From assembly GCF_000209165.1 (NCBI RefSeq), contig NC_009042.1, positions 682,001-746,000 on the forward strand: a stretch of DNA of 64,000 nucleotides, read 5' to 3'. Each line of letters starts with the position of its first letter. Positions within the stretch are counted from its first letter, which is position 1. Position numbers and translations under genes: made by a program. This document shows positions 21,702-31,872 of this stretch, one piece after another. This stretch comes from Scheffersomyces stipitis CBS 6054. Lineage: Eukaryota > Ascomycota > Pichiomycetes > Serinales > Debaryomycetaceae. The notes under the pieces were generated by a model. It worked only from the letters and a program-made list of their open reading frames with translations, had not been told where the DNA came from and did not search any database.

Positions 21702-22852
21702 GAAGACTTACGAAGTGAAGATTTGAACCATCAATTAGTCCATAGTAGATGAGATTGTTGATGGGCTTTGTATATTAGAAGAAAGCCAGCCACAGAAAAA
21801 GACTTTTTATAGACCAATTCTATTGTGCTTTAACAGCAAGACAATGAAAATACATCTTAGGCTATGATACAGTTGTATATCTGTTCATGGTATAGCTCCA
21901 TTTTTTATTCAAACTAGTAACCGGAATTGATTCAAACCACCGGTTCAAAATTATTAATACGAGCGACCGGAATTTGTTCCAGCCGTTCGTGAAAAATTAT
22001 TAATACTAAGGGCCGGAATTGATTCATGCCAAATCCCAAAAATATTCAAACCGTTTATTGAGAATTTTTAATTCCAGTCAAAGAACTCATGCTATCCAGC
22101 TTTCAATTATTATACCAGGAATAGATATAACATTCAATACATGAGCTAGGATATACAGTACTTGCTGTAGCCACTTTCACGAATAATGAAACTCACGTGA
22201 TGGGACCTGTAAGGAGGTGAAATCGTGTTGGAAAACCTGAAAAAGACGCGTCTGGCGCGTTGGGCAATTTTAACTTAAAACGAACACCAACAAAACAACA
22301 CAAAACAAAAATTTACGCTCTTCAGATTCTGGCTAGGAACCAGAGTTGGCGGTGTAGGCAATCGTCTCGAACCAGAAGATAGAAAAAATCTTCTTTTACA
22401 GTCAGCTTGACGGTTTCTTTCCATTTCACTTTGGTTTTTCACTTTTTGTTCACATATTATTGATAGAGTCAGCTTCAGCTCTGGAGCCATTGAACAGTTC
22501 ACCTTGAGATAGTCTTTGACGAGCACAATTGCTAATCGTCACGCCCTTCGTTTATTGGTTAATTTACCACTGCAACTATCCTTGTTTTGAAAGTTCCGTA
22601 TTAATATTGGTAATTTTTCACTGTCTTTGACACAGTTCCATACTTTTGTTCCTACTGTAGCTGCCACGTTAACAGTACGTTCATTCTGAAAGTCAACAGA
22701 ACCGTAGTGGACAACGTATCACAAAAGAGATACATCTATACCATTCAAGAGTATCATTCGTCAGATATTCCACCATATCTATCATAGTTTCATTGTCATA
22801 GCTATTGATATATCTATTCCCACAATCCAATCGTCATATCCATATATTCGCT
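21702..22852. other. Intergenic region upstream of GIN4, containing repeat copy 2
   Basis: Beyond the repeat, this 1.15 kb region holds CACGTG at 22194-22199 and an MCB-type ACGCGT at 22246-22251, about 600 bp before the kinase start. Pyrimidine-rich sequence follows towards the ATG. No gene is supported. Confidence 0.5.
21914..22095 (+). repeat. Non-coding repeat, copy 2, with internal tandem units
   Basis: Copy 2 contains three related units of about 45 bp: ACCGGAATTGATTCAAACC at 21920, ACCGGAATTTGTTCCAGCCG at 21966 and GCCGGAATTGATTCATGCC at 22012. The first two end in AAATTATTAATAC. The tail (CCCAAAAATATTCAAACC, AATTCCAGTCAA, CTCATGCTA) matches copy 1. Copy 1 has two such units and copy 2 has three. 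Confidence 0.75.
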
Positions 22853-25800
22853 ATGTCACACTCCAGAACAGACTCCATAACGTCCTCTATAGCCTCGACT
22901 TCCCACAACCATCCTCAGAAGATTGGACCTTGGAAGTTGGGAAAGACACTTGGAAGAGGAGCCACCGGCCGTGTACTTTTGGCTACTCACCAGACTACGG
23001 GCCAGAAGGCTGCCGTGAAAGTTGTTTCCAAGTCAGAGTTGCACGATGAAGACCAGCCTGTCAGAAAGAACTCTGACGACGCTGGTCTTCCATACGGAAT
23101 TGAACGTGAAATCATCATCATGAAGTTGTTAACCCATCCCAACGTGTTACGTTTGTACGATGTATGGGAAACTTCAAAGGCTCTCTACTTAGTTCTAGAA
23201 TATGTTGAAGGTGGAGAGTTGTTTGACTTACTTGTGGAAAGAGGTCCTCTCCAGGAAGTTGAAGCCATCAAATACTTCCGTCAGATCATATTAGGTACAG
23301 CCTACTGCCATGCGTTAGGGATTTGTCATCGTGATTTGAAACCTGAAAACTTGCTTTTGGACGCAGCTTTGAATGTGAAATTGGCCGATTTTGGTATGGC
23401 CGCTCTTGAGAGCAACGGTAAGTTGTTGGAGACGTCTTGTGGATCACCTCACTATGCAGCTCCAGAGATTGTTTCTGGCTTAAAGTACCATGGTGCTGCT
23501 TCTGATGTGTGGTCTTGTGGGGTTATCTTGTTTGCATTGTTAACAGGAAGACTCCCATTTGACGATGAAAACATCAGAAACTTGTTGCTCAAAGTCCAAG
23601 CTGGTAATTTCGACATGCCTGACGAAATCAGTCCTGAAGCTCAGGACTTGATTGGAAGAATGTTGACAGTGGATCCTATCAAAAGAATCCCCACCGAAAA
23701 AGTCTTGAACCATGCCCTTTTGACCAAGTACCCCATTCCTAACGAAGATTTGATCTCTGTCAAGTCGTTACCTCATCCAGAAACAGCCTACAAGTCGTTG
23801 GGTTCTGCCAAAAACATCGACAAACAGATTTTGTCAAATTTGTCCATCTTGTGGCACGACAGACCACAGCAGGAAATCATCAATTGCTTGTTGAAAAATG
23901 GGCCAAACCCCGAAAAGACCTTCTACGCCTTGTTATTGAGATATAGACACAACCTGGACGATGCCAGCTCTGGCTCGCCTAAGAAATCCGCTTCTTTTAA
24001 CGCCAAAAGAGGAATGGTTCGTAACAGTTCCTTCAGAAACACCCCTAAAAAGGGTCAAGGGATCAGTGTGTCAAGGCCAACGTCTTTCCAGTACAGAAAC
24101 AATAATAGAAACTCGGTTTTGACCACTAATGGAAAGATACTGGCATCCTCCAGTGTGAACAACTCTCCACATAAGAGATTCTCGTACGGGTATTCTCCTT
24201 CTAGATCTCCTAGAAAGTACAACCAACAGGAGGGTCGTATTCCTGCTGTACCAAAGAACATCTACAACGAAATTGTGGCAGCACAGAGAGAGGGAGCCCA
24301 AAGAGAACTGTCCTACAGCTCCATGCCTCCTTCTTTGCCCTCTAAAGATAGTTATCTAGTCAACAAACCACACCAACTTCAACCACAATCTCAATCTCAA
24401 CCTCACCCTCAAGGAAAAGAGATACCAGTTGTTGATGAGGTCAGCGACTTGATTCCATCAGCCAAGATCTCCCCTAACAAAAGAAGTTCAATGGTGAATA
24501 GAAGCGCTTCTAAGAGAATGTCCAAGAGAAAATCTATGAGAGCCTCCATGACTTCTGGACTCAAGAGAAACTCAATCACAATGAAGTTGTTGTCGACATA
24601 CGCCAAGTTATCTGGCGATTCCGAATGGGAATACGTAGATAAGCAAGCCAAGAGAACTTCTGCCACGTTTGCAACTCTCTGTGACAAAATCTTCAATCAG
24701 GAAGAATACAACCCCGAAGACGAGTTGTTAATAGACGAAGAGGAAAAGCAAGCAAAGGAGTATGAGAGGTTGATGGAAATCGAAAGAAAGAAGCACGAGG
24801 CTGAGTTGAAGGCTAGAAAGGAGTTAGAGAAGAAGAGAAAGAGACAAAAGAGAAAGTCCTTGTTGAGTTCGAAGAAGCTCAGCATTTTGATCAGAGACGA
24901 TAATGCTGCTAACAACAGCGAGATCGATATCGTGGACAATCTGTCTGACATTCGTCCTACCAAGAGGCAGTCCAAGAACTTATCTGCTTTACGTTCGCTA
25001 TCTGAGGGAGCCAATGAAGATAGCGACGACTTAACTTACAAAGAGCTTGAAGAATTGAAGAGAAGATCGGTAACACAACCTACTCAGAGAAGAAAACAGA
25101 CACCTATTCTCACCAGAAGACCAGTGTCTAGGTTAGATCCGTTGTGGCAGGCGTATGAGAACGATGAGCTTGACAGAGCCCAGAGCACCTTGGAAGCAGA
25201 GTGGAGAGAATCTAACTTGAAGAAGTCTGCGCTGAAGAAGAACAGAGAGTCGATGGTTCATAAGAACAGAAGAGAATCTGTTATTTCTGTCATTGAGGAT
25301 TCGAGAAAATGGGAACAGAAGCAAGAATTTGAATTACCTGAACCAGATAAGGACACTACAGACTTGAGCGAAGAATACATGTCTGAAATCCGCAAGTCCA
25401 AGTTGTTGAATTCCCAATTGAACTTGAAAGGCAACCTTAAATCTAGGGAAGACTCTGGTCCAAAGACTTTGATTGGCAATGTAAAGATTCCAAATGTTAC
25501 TAGAAAGTCGAGAAACTTCACCAACTCCAACAAGAGATTGTCAGTGTTGTCGATGTATTCAACTAAAGAGTCTTATCATGACTTGAAGTCGTTTGTAAAT
25601 AACGAGGAAGATGAGTACAGTTCTAAGAAAACCACTTTGAGGACTTCCTTTGCTGATCGTTTGGACAAGGCTGGATTGGGAGAAGCTGATGAGGACGATC
25701 ACGATTTCGATCAAGGTTCCATCATGGATTTCGACGAACATTTGTCTAATAAGAGATACTCTTATCACGACAGTAAGAGACTCTCCAAGATGGGCGAAAC

Positions 25801-26779
25801 TGGCGCCAGACCAACATCCAAGATTCCCAACTTACCAACGGAAAACGACTATGACGACACGTTTGTAACAAAGGATGATCAAGTTCACAGAAGTAGCCGT
25901 CGTTACTCAAATAAGAGCAGTAAACCTCTTTCTGAGGATGATACTGAGAATGAGGTGGATGTGTTTGACAAAATCAAGTTGCCGGAAGGTAAGTCCAGTA
26001 AGTCTTCCATTGACATGCTTGCAGAAGAGTCTCAACAGAGCCAAAACCAGAAGCCTGCTCATATTGTCAAGCCAATGGTCCCTAGTGCTGAATCAATGTT
26101 GATCCCTGATGTGAAAAATCTTCCTGATGATTCACAAACTCAAACGTATCCAAGAGTACGTCCTTCTAAGATTGACAAACAAACCGATACGATTCCACCA
26201 ACTCCTCCAATGCACAAAAACAGGAATTCAAAGAAGCCTTTGGAAGATTCCACCAACAAGCCGGATGTTCAGCAAAAGAGAAATAGATCCATTTTCAGAA
26301 AATTGTCCTGGGGTTCCAAGAAAGTGTTGGAGAATGATCAATTGCCTACTCCAGGCGACTCTAGAGTTGCCTCTGCCGCAGAAAAAGAAAAGCCTAGATC
26401 CAGCTCTTTCTTTAGATGGTTCTCATCGTCCTCCTCTTCTTCTGATTCTCCTAAGGATTCAGATCTCAAAAGATTCAAGACTATCTTGCCAAAGCAGGAA
26501 ATGGATACTGCTTTATTTGCCTTGTTAAACTCCTGGTCAAACTTTGGTTTGAAGAACTTGAGAAATGATCAAGTTGGTTATAACATCACTGGTGCTATTT
26601 CCAGTAACAACTCGTTTAACTTGAAGAGCTGTAAGTTCAGAATCAAGATCAACGCAAGAGAATTTAACCAGAAATCGGAAATTGTCTGTGCTAGAGTCAA
26701 AGGATCTAGGAATACTACGGAAACCTTGTTCAAAGAAATCGAAAAGGTCTTGCGTAAGGAAGGTGTCATGGACGAATAG
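22853..26779 (+). CDS. GIN4: Septin-ring protein kinase of the Gin4/Kcc4/Hsl1 group
   Basis: This 1,308-residue protein is a Nim1-related bud-neck kinase that links septin organisation to the G2/M transition. The kinase domain covers residues 24 to about 300: glycine loop LGRGATGRV, HRDLKPEN, DFG and the APE motif in SPHYAAPEIVSG. The long middle is basic and Ser-rich, with a charged helix near 630-690. The last 90 residues (from TALFALLNSWSNFG) form a KA1-like lipid-binding domain. The sequence LPYGIEREIIIMKLL favours Gin4 over Hsl1. The frame extends to a TTG at 22805, but the first good ATG is 22853 (MSHSRTDSI). Confidence 0.85.
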   Translation: MSHSRTDSITSSIASTSHNHPQKIGPWKLGKTLGRGATGRVLLATHQTTGQKAAVKVVSKSELHDEDQPVRKNSDDAGLPYGIEREIIIMKLLTHPNVLRLYDVWETSKALYLVLEYVEGGELFDLLVERGPLQEVEAIKYFRQIILGTAYCHALGICHRDLKPENLLLDAALNVKLADFGMAALESNGKLLETSCGSPHYAAPEIVSGLKYHGAASDVWSCGVILFALLTGRLPFDDENIRNLLLKVQAGNFDMPDEISPEAQDLIGRMLTVDPIKRIPTEKVLNHALLTKYPIPNEDLISVKSLPHPETAYKSLGSAKNIDKQILSNLSILWHDRPQQEIINCLLKNGPNPEKTFYALLLRYRHNLDDASSGSPKKSASFNAKRGMVRNSSFRNTPKKGQGISVSRPTSFQYRNNNRNSVLTTNGKILASSSVNNSPHKRFSYGYSPSRSPRKYNQQEGRIPAVPKNIYNEIVAAQREGAQRELSYSSMPPSLPSKDSYLVNKPHQLQPQSQSQPHPQGKEIPVVDEVSDLIPSAKISPNKRSSMVNRSASKRMSKRKSMRASMTSGLKRNSITMKLLSTYAKLSGDSEWEYVDKQAKRTSATFATLCDKIFNQEEYNPEDELLIDEEEKQAKEYERLMEIERKKHEAELKARKELEKKRKRQKRKSLLSSKKLSILIRDDNAANNSEIDIVDNLSDIRPTKRQSKNLSALRSLSEGANEDSDDLTYKELEELKRRSVTQPTQRRKQTPILTRRPVSRLDPLWQAYENDELDRAQSTLEAEWRESNLKKSALKKNRESMVHKNRRESVISVIEDSRKWEQKQEFELPEPDKDTTDLSEEYMSEIRKSKLLNSQLNLKGNLKSREDSGPKTLIGNVKIPNVTRKSRNFTNSNKRLSVLSMYSTKESYHDLKSFVNNEEDEYSSKKTTLRTSFADRLDKAGLGEADEDDHDFDQGSIMDFDEHLSNKRYSYHDSKRLSKMGETGARPTSKIPNLPTENDYDDTFVTKDDQVHRSSRRYSNKSSKPLSEDDTENEVDVFDKIKLPEGKSSKSSIDMLAEESQQSQNQKPAHIVKPMVPSAESMLIPDVKNLPDDSQTQTYPRVRPSKIDKQTDTIPPTPPMHKNRNSKKPLEDSTNKPDVQQKRNRSIFRKLSWGSKKVLENDQLPTPGDSRVASAAEKEKPRSSSFFRWFSSSSSSSDSPKDSDLKRFKTILPKQEMDTALFALLNSWSNFGLKNLRNDQVGYNITGAISSNNSFNLKSCKFRIKINAREFNQKSEIVCARVKGSRNTTETLFKEIEKVLRKEGVMDE

Positions 26780-27002
26780 AGTGACATTTGTATATTAATA
26801 ACTTTATAAACAATAAGTAAATTGTAAAATCGGAATGCTTTAAAAACGTAAATTTGAAGTAGATTAAGTATTGATTGTACAAATTACAGTTTGTGGAAAT
26901 TGACATATTTTGCAATATATTTGGTAATTGACTTTACTAATAGATTGTGAAGACACTAATTTTCATTTATCAAAGATACGGCTATAAAGATATGGAAGCT
27001 AT

Positions 27003-27794
27003 TTACTGCTGAAAAGTGATTTCGCCTTCTTGGTCGTTCTCAACTACCAACACAATTTCATTTCCTTCTTCTTCATCTTCTTCTTCTTCAGACTTAACCG
27101 GTTCAGCAAGTGGTTTAGGTGGAATGAATGTTGGACCAATAGTCTTAGTCACTTCGCCAACACCCCATTGGGTGAACATTGAGGTGAAAGCAGTGGCCAA
27201 GGCGATTTCTCTGTCGATCTGTTCTTCGTCGACTAGAACCTCAAAATCAAGCCTGAATTGCCTCATCAACTTTACCTTCGCGATTCTTTCTCTGATTTCT
27301 TCCGTTCTTCCATTAGGATTGACCACTCTCTCCAAAAACTTCGAGCCGGTAGTCCATTGGTACTTAGCACCATCCAGAACGTAGAAAGTTCTGGACATTC
27401 CGTTGAAGCCAAATTCAGTAGTGATCTCACGATGGGCCACTTCTGGTTTGTTGTGGAAGTCTACCGATCTGGAAACAAAGCCAATCATGATTGTGGCTAC
27501 TTCCCTTCTTTGAGGGAAGGTCTGCATGGTCCAAACTGGATTGTGGGAAGATAATCTTTCAAAGGTGTAAAGCTGGGTTCCGTCAGCCGAAAACACCTTT
27601 ATGTTTCTCTCCTTATCTTTTCTATCCTGCCGAACATAGAATGCAGTAGGATAAGTGGTTAAAGGTTTGATGGTAGCAGAAGAGAGATTCAAGTCAAGAA
27701 GATCTCTCAACCAGAGATGTTCAAGAGCAAAAGTTCCGGCGGTAATTCCGGTTGAAATAGCCAGAACGGCAGCAGATTGGATAACAGAAGACAT
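27003..27794 (-). CDS. Conserved fungal protein with tubby/LURP-one-like fold
   Basis: The 263-residue product starts with a hydrophobic N-terminus (VIQSAAVLAISTGITAGTFAL) that may be a membrane anchor or mitochondrial signal. The core has the alternating beta-strand pattern of LURP-one-related/tubby C-terminal proteins: FYVRQDRK, KVFSADGTQLYTFE, NPVWTMQTFP and DGAKYQWTTGSKFLERV. Residues about 232-250 are acidic (EEEEDEEEGNE). Functions in this family are mostly unknown, and some members bind membranes. The family assignment is tentative because it rests on pattern only. Its promoter has a perfect 16-bp palindrome and a TCACGTGA. Confidence 0.7.
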   Translation of the reverse strand: MSSVIQSAAVLAISTGITAGTFALEHLWLRDLLDLNLSSATIKPLTTYPTAFYVRQDRKDKERNIKVFSADGTQLYTFERLSSHNPVWTMQTFPQRREVATIMIGFVSRSVDFHNKPEVAHREITTEFGFNGMSRTFYVLDGAKYQWTTGSKFLERVVNPNGRTEEIRERIAKVKLMRQFRLDFEVLVDEEQIDREIALATAFTSMFTQWGVGEVTKTIGPTFIPPKPLAEPVKSEEEEDEEEGNEIVLVVENDQEGEITFQQ

Positions 27795-27902
27795 TAGCTA
27801 GATTGGTAGACAGTGGTAGACAGTTGTAAATAGATAAGAAGAAACTGAAAAGTACAATAAAATTGTTGCGAAACTTTTACATTTTTGCAATCAAGCGCCC
27901 AT

Positions 27903-27938
27903 TTGCCGAATTCGGCAAGTGGCTGCAAGGTCACGTGA
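27903..27938. promoter_or_regulatory. 16-bp palindrome and E-box upstream of the tubby-like gene
   Basis: TTGCCGAATTCGGCAA at 27903-27918 is a perfect palindrome holding CCG-N4-CGG. TCACGTGA at 27931-27938 is a second perfect palindrome 12 bp away. Both lie 110-145 bp upstream of the start at 27794. CCG/CGG pairs are typical of Zn2Cys6 factors. Confidence 0.5.
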
Positions 27939-28091
27939 TGTAACTTTTGCCCAGCTACTTCTTTATTACGGCTACAGAGTTTGCAATTGATGCAGTTTAT
28001 TGAAGTATAATTACAATGACTATATCTCTAGTATCTCACGAAGTGAAGGTCCAGCATCGCCATGGAGTTATTTTCACATTAGGTCTTGTGT

Positions 28092-28844
28092 CTAGAAAAT
28101 GCCCCATACATCTTCACAACCATGGCAGAACTTGGAACAGGCTACCGATGCCGACAATGGGTAGTCAGAAAGCCCGATTTTTTCGTCAACGTACTCGTCA
28201 GCAAAGTTATCCTTACCCCTAGCCATAGCTCCTACAAATACACATATACTCTCGTCTTCATCCAAGGTTTCAACGTAGTCCTGGACACGACGCACTTTGG
28301 CATCGAACGACAACGTGATCTTTCTACATTTAGTAGGCAAGTGGTCGGTGATGGGGTTCTTAATGACCTTCAAGAGCTTTTCTTCGGAGTTCACTGAACG
28401 AATAGAGAGCTTGTGCAACAACTGGACCATCAAGCCTGAAAATCTCTTGAACGTTCTAGGTATTCTAACACTGGGGTTGACTTCTATCAAGACTCCTCTG
28501 GCTGTATGGATGTAGACTTGCAATTTGCCAGCCTTGTTGATGGGCGAATCCAACAATGTTAACAAACACTGATGGGTTATATCCGGACGGGCTTCTGCGA
28601 TATCCCTGCCCATTTTTCTTAACAAACCTTGATGATCGTCACAGTTCAAAAGTGCAAACTTGTCTCCTCCCGGGCCACCAGAATTCATCTTGTGGGTTTC
28701 CAAACAGGCTTGGGACAATACTACGATCAACCTCTTGGTGGTCTTGTCCTTTGAACTGAGTGGAGCAGGTTGTACGGGCACAAGTGAGGCTGGAGGGGCA
28801 GAAACTGCCGTCTTTCCCTCGGAACTCTTGCTCTTCTCAGACAT
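28092..28844 (-). CDS. EMG1: 18S rRNA pseudouridine N1-methyltransferase Nep1
   Basis: Emg1/Nep1 is a SPOUT-class methyltransferase that modifies a hypermodified pseudouridine of 18S rRNA and is needed for 40S assembly in the nucleolus. The 250-residue protein has the family sequence [49 protein letters not shown] and [17 protein letters not shown], and the SAM-binding end [17 protein letters not shown] and [20 protein letters not shown]. The first 35 residues are a low-complexity extension. Length is normal (252 in S. cerevisiae). It is divergent from LCD1, and its promoter has RRPE- and PAC-like sites. Confidence 0.96.
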   Translation of the reverse strand: MSEKSKSSEGKTAVSAPPASLVPVQPAPLSSKDKTTKRLIVVLSQACLETHKMNSGGPGGDKFALLNCDDHQGLLRKMGRDIAEARPDITHQCLLTLLDSPINKAGKLQVYIHTARGVLIEVNPSVRIPRTFKRFSGLMVQLLHKLSIRSVNSEEKLLKVIKNPITDHLPTKCRKITLSFDAKVRRVQDYVETLDEDESICVFVGAMARGKDNFADEYVDEKIGLSDYPLSASVACSKFCHGCEDVWGIF

Positions 28845-29231
28845 TTGATGTGGAAGGAAGTAAAATTATGAAAAAGAACGGATTCAGACGTAAAATACGA
28901 AATGAGCTTTACAGAGTCAAAAACCACTGGTTGTGTTTTAAAATCAGTAGACGCCACGAAGTAAGATACAGATAACGAAAAGACTGGAGTCTCTACTGTA
29001 TCTGAATTAATTTGTTAGATCCTGATATCCGTAGTAGAATTTTTCAGGCAGCTGGGCGATGGGCGCGTGCATTTTGCACGTGATAAACTCCGTACATAAG
29101 CAAGCGAAATCCGGCATAACACTGGACCCCGGATCTGGTACTACCACACAGAGACGATTCGCCTGGAGAAGATATACGAATGAATATGAATTTGTAGTAC
29201 GAGTTTTTCTTAGTTGTCAAACCAAGGCGAA
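28845..29231. promoter_or_regulatory. EMG1/LCD1 divergent promoter
   Basis: GAATTTTTCA at 29037-29046 is RRPE-like, and GCGATGGG at 29056-29063 is PAC-like. A CACGTG lies at 29077-29082. The first two are about 195-220 bp upstream of the EMG1 start. No gene is present in this interval. Confidence 0.5.
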
Positions 29232-31535
29232 ATGTCGTCGTCGGACTTCGATGATGATGAGGACGACTTATTGTTACAAGCAGTGCTTCACGGATCAACG
29301 GATGTGAACCAATTGCTGGCTCTGGTGAATTTTTCACCTTCTATCGCGAATTCTATGGCATCTGCTACTCAAGGCATATCTAGCAATACAAGCAATGGCA
29401 ATGGCTTTATAGGCAACAGTGGCAATTCTGGTGATACCATTAATGCTGCTGAGAATGCTGTTGGTAATTCTGGAAATGGAACGTTTCAGTACCAGGCCAG
29501 ATTGTACCGGGCTGAAGGAGAAGTAGCTATACTTCGAGCACAACTAGAACAGCTTCAAAAACAAAACCAAAAAGAAATCCACCAACTTCGCGACCAGAAA
29601 GATCAACTTTATCGTCAGAATGAAGATCAGGTCAATGTTCTCAAACACGCTGTACAGAAACTTGAAGATGAAAAGAAGTTTCTTAATAATGAATTGAAGA
29701 CTACCACACATAACAAACGTAGGAAGTTGACTCCGGTGCCAATGGCCAGTGGAACAGTGACTCCGCATATTCCCGATGCTCCCATACATCAGCCAGTAAT
29801 AGAAAGGCAACCGCCTTCACATTCGACTCCTTTGCTGCCATCACAGCTTTCGATGGAAGGATCAGCTTCGTCCGTCGAATTACCTCACAAACATCTTGCA
29901 CAGCAGATTTTTCAACAGCAGCAGACTTCTGCATTGTACACCGACCATATATGGAACCATTGCATTGTAGGTAGCAACAGAACTTCCTTGAGCTACTTAG
30001 GAAAGATCAGCATCCACTTTGATGTTGTTGTTGGAGACTTGTCTCTTGTGAAAAGAGAGCCGTTGTCTCGGCTGATTGTAGACTATATGATGTTGAAGAA
30101 ATCTCTCCGTTTAGACGAGTTGGTAGAAGACTTCTGCCTCAGTATAGCTGAAGTCGTTGATATTCTTCTAGAGAAAAAAGCTATCCTAGCAATACCTTTC
30201 TTGTTGTCGTTGGTTCACTGTTCGATAGCATTTCGACCAGCAGCCATTACGCCAAATCTCATTGTGAAGTTATTACAGAGATTTAGTCGTATCTCTAACA
30301 ACTTGTCGTTTCTTCTCAGCTCCAATCTCAATGAAGAGGACTATGTCAATTACCACGATGTTCCAAACCAGGTGATGATTCTTGAGAAGTTCATCTTCAT
30401 ATGCTGCCTTGATATTATTGAGAAGTTGACTTCTGTATCAAGTTTGCATGGCTCCAATTTTATCAAATCGGTCTGGAAGGACGACGTCTTGTCAATTGAG
30501 CTCTTGAACAGGTGCCTACCCGAAAATACCGAAAGGTTCAAGAACTCGGCCCAGATCAACGTAGTGTATAATATAGTAGAGATGCTAATCTCGTCTACTA
30601 CAGATGATACATTTGCCTTTTCCGACGTTGCAAATGCTAAAGTCTCCGATTCTTCGATTTTCAACTCGCTCTTGAAGATCTTTTTGATAGAGTTGCCTAT
30701 CAAGGACGACTTCATGTTCTACGGCTTGAACCGAGTAATAGGTAACAATATCGATTTTCGAAAGATCGACGCTACCATCCCGCAAACTGCTGATATTCTT
30801 AACAACTTTAACATCCTCATACCACAGCCTATTCCTTTCAACTTGATCAAGGAAAACCAACTGAACGAATCTATCAGGTTTGAACTTCTCTCTAACCACG
30901 AGTTCCATTTGCTCAACTTGCGTATCAAGGTAGCAGATCTTCTCGAATCGTACATTGTAGCAAAGCAATCTGTGGAGTTTCTCATGAGCAGAGAACATGT
31001 CAAATCAATCATGCGAATCATCAACTTCGAACAGATGTATATTATGAGATCGCCACGGTCAAAGTATATCCATCTCCGGATCCAGATCGTGTCGAAGTTG
31101 GTAAAGATCTTGAACTACTTGATTCAGAATGCAGTGGAATACGGAGCTTTTATCTATCCTGAGACGATGTACGAATTGTATGTCGCATTGCTGCGAATTG
31201 CTTTCAGCTCAGATTCGCTATCAGACCATGCTCATAAGCTTCTTATACAAGTTCGAAATAAAGGCTTGAAAGAACCCATCTTCAACGCTTGGTGTGAAAA
31301 CAAAGCACGAGAATTGAACCACTTGACCAGCGAAGACTTACAGGGTAAGTTTTTAGCAGATATAGAGAGTGATTTTGCCAATGGTCTCGAAGTTGCTTAT
31401 GAAGCTGACACAGTAGAAATAGCCCGAGAGATTCTCAACACCTTTGTTACACACGATGATGCTGACAATTTGTACTTTACTATGAATTATGAGCCTGATG
31501 ATGGAATCAATTACGATGAAATGGAAATAGCCTAA
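29232..31535 (+). CDS. LCD1: DNA damage checkpoint protein, ATRIP homolog
   Basis: Lcd1 (Ddc2) binds Mec1 and brings it to RPA-coated single-stranded DNA. The 767-residue product opens with an acidic stretch (SSSDFDDDEDDLLLQ), has a coiled coil at about residues 90-155 (EGEVAILRAQLEQLQKQ to KLEDEKKFLNNE) and a long helical C-terminal region. The end resembles S. cerevisiae Lcd1 (AREILNTFVTHDDADNLYFTM). The open frame begins at a TTG at 29214; the first ATG, at 29232, is used. Codon 281 is CTG (30072-30074) at a place where I recall Ser in S. cerevisiae. Confidence 0.88.
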   Translation: MSSSDFDDDEDDLLLQAVLHGSTDVNQLLALVNFSPSIANSMASATQGISSNTSNGNGFIGNSGNSGDTINAAENAVGNSGNGTFQYQARLYRAEGEVAILRAQLEQLQKQNQKEIHQLRDQKDQLYRQNEDQVNVLKHAVQKLEDEKKFLNNELKTTTHNKRRKLTPVPMASGTVTPHIPDAPIHQPVIERQPPSHSTPLLPSQLSMEGSASSVELPHKHLAQQIFQQQQTSALYTDHIWNHCIVGSNRTSLSYLGKISIHFDVVVGDLSLVKREPLSRLIVDYMMLKKSLRLDELVEDFCLSIAEVVDILLEKKAILAIPFLLSLVHCSIAFRPAAITPNLIVKLLQRFSRISNNLSFLLSSNLNEEDYVNYHDVPNQVMILEKFIFICCLDIIEKLTSVSSLHGSNFIKSVWKDDVLSIELLNRCLPENTERFKNSAQINVVYNIVEMLISSTTDDTFAFSDVANAKVSDSSIFNSLLKIFLIELPIKDDFMFYGLNRVIGNNIDFRKIDATIPQTADILNNFNILIPQPIPFNLIKENQLNESIRFELLSNHEFHLLNLRIKVADLLESYIVAKQSVEFLMSREHVKSIMRIINFEQMYIMRSPRSKYIHLRIQIVSKLVKILNYLIQNAVEYGAFIYPETMYELYVALLRIAFSSDSLSDHAHKLLIQVRNKGLKEPIFNAWCENKARELNHLTSEDLQGKFLADIESDFANGLEVAYEADTVEIAREILNTFVTHDDADNLYFTMNYEPDDGINYDEMEIA

Positions 31536-31872
31536 ATAGGAGTAGTGCTACAATCTAATGATACAACGAATTTAACGATAATCTCTTATGATACAATGTC
31601 TTTACAGATATGATATCGAAGGCAGTAAATAAACAATAACTCCAACTATACAATATGAGATTCAATTACTCTTGTGATCTACGTATCTCTCTACCTACAT
31701 CATCTTCCTTATGATACAATGATTTATTTGAATTGCGTAAAAACTTCAATATAAACGAAAATTAAATACTATATTAACACAACAACCAAAAAATTATGTG
31801 AAATGTAAAACAACCCCTATTGTTTGCTTTATGAAATTATTGGATGGTTTGGTTCCTTGGATAGCGTTTAAT
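31536..31872. other. Intergenic region, convergent 3' ends of LCD1 and RPL37
   Basis: The 337 bp are AT-rich and contain several copies of ATGATACAA (for example near 31558, 31588 and 31712). No gene is seen. The repeats may belong to the 3' end signals. Confidence 0.4.

Noticed and set aside
22340..22380. GTCTCGAACC, like a reversed tRNA B box
   Set aside because: The flanks cannot form a T arm and no A box or acceptor stem is present.
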